Shown: in pieces, positions 60,384-64,000 of the stretch | Layout: each line of letters opens with the position of its first letter | Position numbering within the stretch: the first letter of the stretch is position 1 | Assembly (NCBI RefSeq): GCF_001898575.1 | Contig: NZ_MKUD01000001.1 | Span: 366,448 to 430,447, forward strand | Direction: 5' to 3' | Origin: Spirosoma sp. 48-14 | GTDB taxonomy: Bacteria; Bacteroidota; Bacteroidia; Cytophagales; Spirosomataceae | DNA length: 64,000 nt | The notes under the pieces: model-generated | Database searches by the model: none | Told to the model about the DNA's origin: nothing | What the model saw: the letters and a program-made list of their open reading frames with translations, nothing else | Made by a program: the position numbers and the translations under genes

Positions 60384-62864
60384 TTATATACTCGTTCGGA
60401 GGGCAGTGCTGGCCTGGTCGTCTTCTCCATTTGTATACCCGTTGCCAGGTGTAGAGTCGGGGTCCGATTGATCCGCCGAAAAAATCTGTGCTCTGTTGGT
60501 AAAGGCACCTGTAGCCGTTACCTGAACCACGAACGTCACACTTGTCGACTGGCCAACGGGTATCTGACCAATCGTTCCACTGACTACCGATCCGTTGGCC
60601 GTCATACCCGAGGTCGAACTTACGAACTGCAACCCAGTCGGTAGAGTATTGTTTAGTACAACATTCGTTGCAGCTAAGCCACCCTGATTTTGTACCGTAA
60701 GCGTTATGCTGAACGTTTGCCCTACAGCAATTACCTGACTACTAAGCTGCATACGTAAGCTCAGATCCGCTTTAGCTGGATTGGTCGCCGGTTGATTTGA
60801 CTGAACGGGCGGCAAAGCGCCCTGATTCGGGTTAGGTGATACATAAAGCGCCGAAGACGCATTTTTTGTTCGTAAATCCACCTGGGCTTCGTCGGGTTCT
60901 CCATTACCGGTACCATTATTTGGATTAGCGCCTACCAGTGGGTTGATAGAAGCCGATAAGTCGGCAGCCGACAGATAAGTCCCTTCGGCGGTAAGACGGG
61001 CTATGTACCGCCGGGTCAAAAACGCACCAGACGCAAGTCCTCCAACCGACCCGTTCACGACACTATTAGCCGCACTCAGATTATCTGTCGACGACACAAA
61101 ACTCACGTTAGGCGGCAGGCGATTTTGTATCGCAAACGAGCCGACATCGCAACTGCCATTATTTTGTACCGAAAGCCAGAAACTGACTGTGTCATTGACA
61201 GCCACTACACGCCGGGAGGTTTGCATGGAAAGCCGTAAACTTGCGGCTGCCAGGCCAATCGTCTGCGACAATGGGTTCGATAAACAACCGTATACCGGAT
61301 TTTTAGCCTGTACGCTATAGGTGCCAGGTGACGTCACGACAATTGAGGCCGATGTAACGCCTGTACTCCATTGATTAGGTCCGGCATACGATGAAGTCAG
61401 GCGCAATCCAGTACTGGTACAGATCGATAGCGTTCCGGTATTGGTCGTGATGGTGGGTGTAGCAGGCCGCACATTGGCCGGGACTACTACAGCAGGAGGA
61501 AAATAGACTTTGTTTTGGGCCGTAAGCAACCGGGCCGAATAGGTACCGGCTCCAACCGTAAGGCTGTTTGAACTACTCCCTGTGCTCCAGATATACTGAT
61601 AGCCATTGGGTTGCGTCAGTGTAAGTTGATTGGATGTGGCACAGGCAATACTGGTTATAGGCTCCGTTTCGGCTGAATACGGTGAAATAGCAGACAAATA
61701 GGTATCACTAATGGCCGTAGCCCAGGCGTCTCCTACCTTTGTCTGTCCAGATGGCGAAAAGTGGATTCCATCAGGTCGGTCGGCCGATGAATTGACATTA
61801 TCCAGATCAGGGCCCTGATAGGCCATATTCCCCGGCTTGTTAATAATCTGAAACTGAGCAGATCGAACATTGTCGAAGCGGGCACCAACAAACGACGACA
61901 GCGCTACAATACAAGCCAGATTGGGTTTACCAAACTCGGTACGAATCTTGTCGATCACCCTTTGATAATACTTTGCCGTAGAATCCGTAGGATTGTCGCG
62001 GTCGTTTTCGCCGTGTTGAATCAAAAAAGCCCGAATGCCTGTACTCGGTACATAGAGGTTCATCAGGTTCCGAAAATTGGCGTAGGGCATGCGTAAGTCG
62101 TAGCGTACAAAGGAATGTTGAAATGGAATGTTGTAGGCAGCCCAGTAAGTTTGCTGCATATTGGTTCCGCCAAATCCGGCATTGTACATAAGCACAGGGA
62201 CATTAAGTCGCTGTACCAGCGCATCGCCCATACGTCCCCAGAACCAGGGTACACTGGCGAAGGGAGAAAACCCACTGTTCAGTTGTAATTGGCTGAACAC
62301 CATACCGGGTAGATAACGCGTATCGGCCGTGTTCAGATATTGCTGCTGATACACTGTCCCATTGTTATCGACTGGCACTACCGTTACCCGATCGTCATTC
62401 GCTCCGCCAAGTGTAGGGCACATATTAACCCCATTCACGGTACAACCCGACCCCTGTGCGTTGGAATGCCCCATGATCGCAAATACTTCCCCCACCCCGA
62501 AACGGTCTATGGAATCTGTAGCCACGACTACGCCACCACTCAACCCCCGAACATAAACGCTATACCATCCACCCCGCACCGTAAGTGTTCCGTTGAACTG
62601 ACCATTCGTTGGATTGCTCTGGAGGGTTGTCCAGGCGGTCGTGGTCCCTTGTCCTGACGTGCGCGCAACAACCCGAGCCTCAATCGCATCAAGAGCCTGG
62701 GTGTAGCTGCCGGCAATTTGTACCGAAGCCTGATTGGCATTGTTACGCTGTACTACTAACCGGCTAACCGGAAAGGTAATTTTGATCTGTGCAACTGACT
62801 GAAATGCACCAAAAAACAAGAATACAAGGGTTACATAAACCGCCTTATCCGCCCGCCCCACCAT
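60384..62864 (-). CDS. Secreted SGNH-hydrolase (sialate O-acetylesterase-like) with Ig-like and DUF11 repeats
   Basis: 826 aa with a signal peptide (about 1-25, ending SVAQ). Residues about 120-395 form an SGNH hydrolase: nucleophile Ser in FAIMGHSNAQGSG, NAGFGGTN, LIQHGENDRDN and catalytic Asp/His in DRPDGIHFSPSG. Ig-like segments follow (ITSIACATSNQLTLTQPNGYQYIWSTGSS). Two DUF11-type repeats come last (LRLSMQTSRRVVAVNDTVSFWLSVQNNGSCDVGSF and LSLRMQLSSQVIAVGQTFSITLTVQNQGG). The protein ends at the second repeat with no T9SS sorting domain that I recognise. A surface esterase acting on acetylated glycans is likely. Confidence 0.83.
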   Translation of the reverse strand: MVGRADKAVYVTLVFLFFGAFQSVAQIKITFPVSRLVVQRNNANQASVQIAGSYTQALDAIEARVVARTSGQGTTTAWTTLQSNPTNGQFNGTLTVRGGWYSVYVRGLSGGVVVATDSIDRFGVGEVFAIMGHSNAQGSGCTVNGVNMCPTLGGANDDRVTVVPVDNNGTVYQQQYLNTADTRYLPGMVFSQLQLNSGFSPFASVPWFWGRMGDALVQRLNVPVLMYNAGFGGTNMQQTYWAAYNIPFQHSFVRYDLRMPYANFRNLMNLYVPSTGIRAFLIQHGENDRDNPTDSTAKYYQRVIDKIRTEFGKPNLACIVALSSFVGARFDNVRSAQFQIINKPGNMAYQGPDLDNVNSSADRPDGIHFSPSGQTKVGDAWATAISDTYLSAISPYSAETEPITSIACATSNQLTLTQPNGYQYIWSTGSSSNSLTVGAGTYSARLLTAQNKVYFPPAVVVPANVRPATPTITTNTGTLSICTSTGLRLTSSYAGPNQWSTGVTSASIVVTSPGTYSVQAKNPVYGCLSNPLSQTIGLAAASLRLSMQTSRRVVAVNDTVSFWLSVQNNGSCDVGSFAIQNRLPPNVSFVSSTDNLSAANSVVNGSVGGLASGAFLTRRYIARLTAEGTYLSAADLSASINPLVGANPNNGTGNGEPDEAQVDLRTKNASSALYVSPNPNQGALPPVQSNQPATNPAKADLSLRMQLSSQVIAVGQTFSITLTVQNQGGLAATNVVLNNTLPTGLQFVSSTSGMTANGSVVSGTIGQIPVGQSTSVTFVVQVTATGAFTNRAQIFSADQSDPDSTPGNGYTNGEDDQASTALRTSI

Positions 62865-63257
62865 AATGTGAACTCAAGTAAACTTTTATAAACTATATAT
62901 CTCCTATTAGAATTATTTAGTGCAAAAATTATAGATATATTTTAAAAAATAAGCTGTAATAGTACAAAATATTTGCTATTAAATGATAAATATCTCATTA
63001 ATAACTAGTTATCCCTATATGTATATATAATTAGTATAGAATTAATACACATACCTTTCAATCAATATTAAGTTAATAAAATTAAGAATATACATACTAA
63101 TACATAAATTAGGTTAAATCTTCAATCTTTCATCCATTTCCCCAGGCTGTCCGCTCGCTGATTAAGAGTAAGCCATATAAAAAAAGGGGCAACAATGCCC
63201 CTTTTCAACCTGCTTTCCAGACAAATTTATCGGATTATCAATAAGCCAGATAAAGAC
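62865..63257. other. A+T-rich spacer upstream of the SGNH/DUF11 gene
   Basis: This 393-bp non-coding stretch ends with the terminator at 63182-63205. The rest is extremely A+T-rich and should hold the promoter of the SGNH/DUF11 gene; I saw no full consensus match and no gene. Confidence 0.55.
63182..63205 (-). terminator. Hairpin terminator after the YdeP-type gene
   Basis: A 9-bp stem (AAAAGGGGC and its complement) with a 6-base loop, 53 bp past the stop of the molybdoenzyme gene. The A/T run at the stem base gives the U-tract of an intrinsic terminator on the minus-strand RNA. Confidence 0.85.
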
Positions 63258-64000
63258 TTAGCCTGCTGGTGTTATCGTAATAAGAATCGATTTTGAGGTT
63301 GGCGTATTACTTTTCTCCGCTGTTGAATCGATTGGTATCAGAACATTTGTTTCGGGAAAATAGGCGGCTGTACAGCCACGCGGAATATTGTAAGGCACTA
63401 CTATAAACCGGTGGGCCGTCCGTGTTCTGCCATTAAAATGACTATGTAAATCCACAATCTGCTTTTCGTGCAGGCCCAGATTAGTCATGTCATTAGCATT
63501 CATAAACACAACCCGCCGTTCGTTATGGATACCCCGATACCGATCATCATAGCCATAAATGGTTGTATTGAACTGGTCGTGGCTACGAATGGTCATGAGT
63601 ATCAGTTCGCCGGGTTGTAGCTCATGATGCATAGGTGTATTGATGGTGAAATGTGCTTTTCCATCGGGCGTTTTGAATTCCCGGACCCGTGGGCCGTTCG
63701 GAAGGTAAAATCCCCCTGCCTGACGCACTTTCGTATTATACTGGTCAAAACCTGGCACAACCTTTTCGATCAGATCACGGATAAGGTCATAGTTGCCAAC
63801 CAGTGCATCCCAATTAATACTGGGTCGAACCATCGAATCGCCCGATGCACGCGGATTGTTGCTCAGCGTTGCTTTTGCCAGTTCGGCAATGATCGCCACC
63901 TCACTTTTCAATGTCGACACTACCGGATCGACCACACCATGCGACTGAGCTACCACGCCGGTTGTACTTTCACAACTGACAAATTGCTCACCGGATGCCT
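63258..64000 (-). CDS. FdhF/YdeP-family molybdopterin oxidoreductase, C-terminal part (cut by window edge)
   Basis: The frame stays open to the window edge. It reads SGEQFVSCESTTGVVAQSHGVVDPVVSTLKSEVAIIAELAKATL, a block typical of YdeP-type molybdoenzymes just before the dinucleotide-binding domain. The C-terminal domain follows (FTINTPMHHELQPGELILMTIRSHDQFNTTIYGYDDRYRGI, then VVFMNANDMTNLGL and VPYNIPRGCTAAYFPETNVLIPIDSTAEKSNTPTSKSI). About 247 codons of a protein usually near 760 aa are present. Family members are related to formate dehydrogenases and linked to acid resistance in E. coli; the reaction is not established. Cytoplasmic. Confidence 0.9.
   Translation of the reverse strand, partial: ASGEQFVSCESTTGVVAQSHGVVDPVVSTLKSEVAIIAELAKATLSNNPRASGDSMVRPSINWDALVGNYDLIRDLIEKVVPGFDQYNTKVRQAGGFYLPNGPRVREFKTPDGKAHFTINTPMHHELQPGELILMTIRSHDQFNTTIYGYDDRYRGIHNERRVVFMNANDMTNLGLHEKQIVDLHSHFNGRTRTAHRFIVVPYNIPRGCTAAYFPETNVLIPIDSTAEKSNTPTSKSILITITPAG

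Overview
The window reads as chromosomal DNA of a Bacteroidota bacterium of the order Cytophagales, most like Spirosoma or a relative. The evidence is three and a half SusC/SusD systems, an ECF-sigma/FecR/STN-SusC regulatory cascade, a protein with a type IX secretion C-terminal domain, and promoters of the Bacteroidota form TTTG-N19/20-TANNTTTG. Other signs are many secreted hydrolases and lipoproteins and roughly 50% G+C coding DNA separated by A+T-rich spacers. The genus is an inference. No tRNA, rRNA, CRISPR array, insertion sequence or prophage was recognised.

Layout. 1-12 kb: the start of one SusC gene, then two tandem, clearly paralogous SusC-SusD pairs, all on the minus strand, each pair with a recognisable promoter and hairpin terminator. 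12-16.6 kb: patatin-like lipase, MBL-fold hydrolase, a very A+T-rich membrane acyltransferase and a START-domain protein. 17-19.3 kb: a three-gene redox operon (cytochrome b, sulfite-oxidase-fold molybdoenzyme, DUF1223). 19.3-28 kb: small lipoprotein, GH78-like alpha-L-rhamnosidase, xylulokinase-like kinase, several small unknown proteins, a crotonase and a T9SS-sorted surface protein. 28-34.4 kb: radical SAM protein, accD, PhyH dioxygenase divergent from an AraC regulator, a secreted unknown protein and a TruC-like pseudouridine synthase. 34.4-36.2 kb: a two-gene HipA-like kinase/DUF3037 module, A+T-richer than its surroundings. 36.3-44.4 kb: a polysaccharide utilisation locus, reading ECF sigma, FecR, STN-SusC, SusD and GH43 in transcription order. 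44.5-48.8 kb: MazG-like pyrophosphohydrolase, M16 peptidase, GT9 glycosyltransferase and a Tat-exported HisC-like aminotransferase. 48.9-58.4 kb: a glucuronoxylan/uronate cluster (GH67 alpha-glucuronidase, a three-domain SGNH/alpha-beta/SGNH esterase, an esterase, CE15 glucuronoyl esterase, an LLM oxidoreductase and KduD-like dehydrogenase) with a secreted RidA protein embedded. 58.5-64 kb: phosphoglycerate mutase, a small membrane lipoprotein, a second exported RidA-like protein, an SGNH/DUF11 surface protein and the end of a YdeP-type molybdoenzyme.

How the genes work together. GH43 with its SusCD transporter should handle arabinan or arabinoxylan side chains under sigma/anti-sigma control. 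The 49-58 kb group should remove glucuronate and ester decorations from xylan and pass uronates to KduD. The rhamnosidase-like enzyme and xylulokinase-like kinase fit pentose and pectin-type sugar use. The window therefore looks like a plant-polysaccharide degrader's accessory carbohydrate region mixed with housekeeping genes.

The most unusual non-coding feature is the density of long, near-perfect inverted repeats in the spacers. There are about 19. Several belong to sequence families seen twice in the window, and at least three lie where they cannot be simple terminators. The strongest candidates for undescribed biology are these repeats, the HipA-like kinase/DUF3037 pair, the three-domain esterase and the exported RidA proteins. 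Palindrome coordinates were counted by eye and may be off by a base or two.
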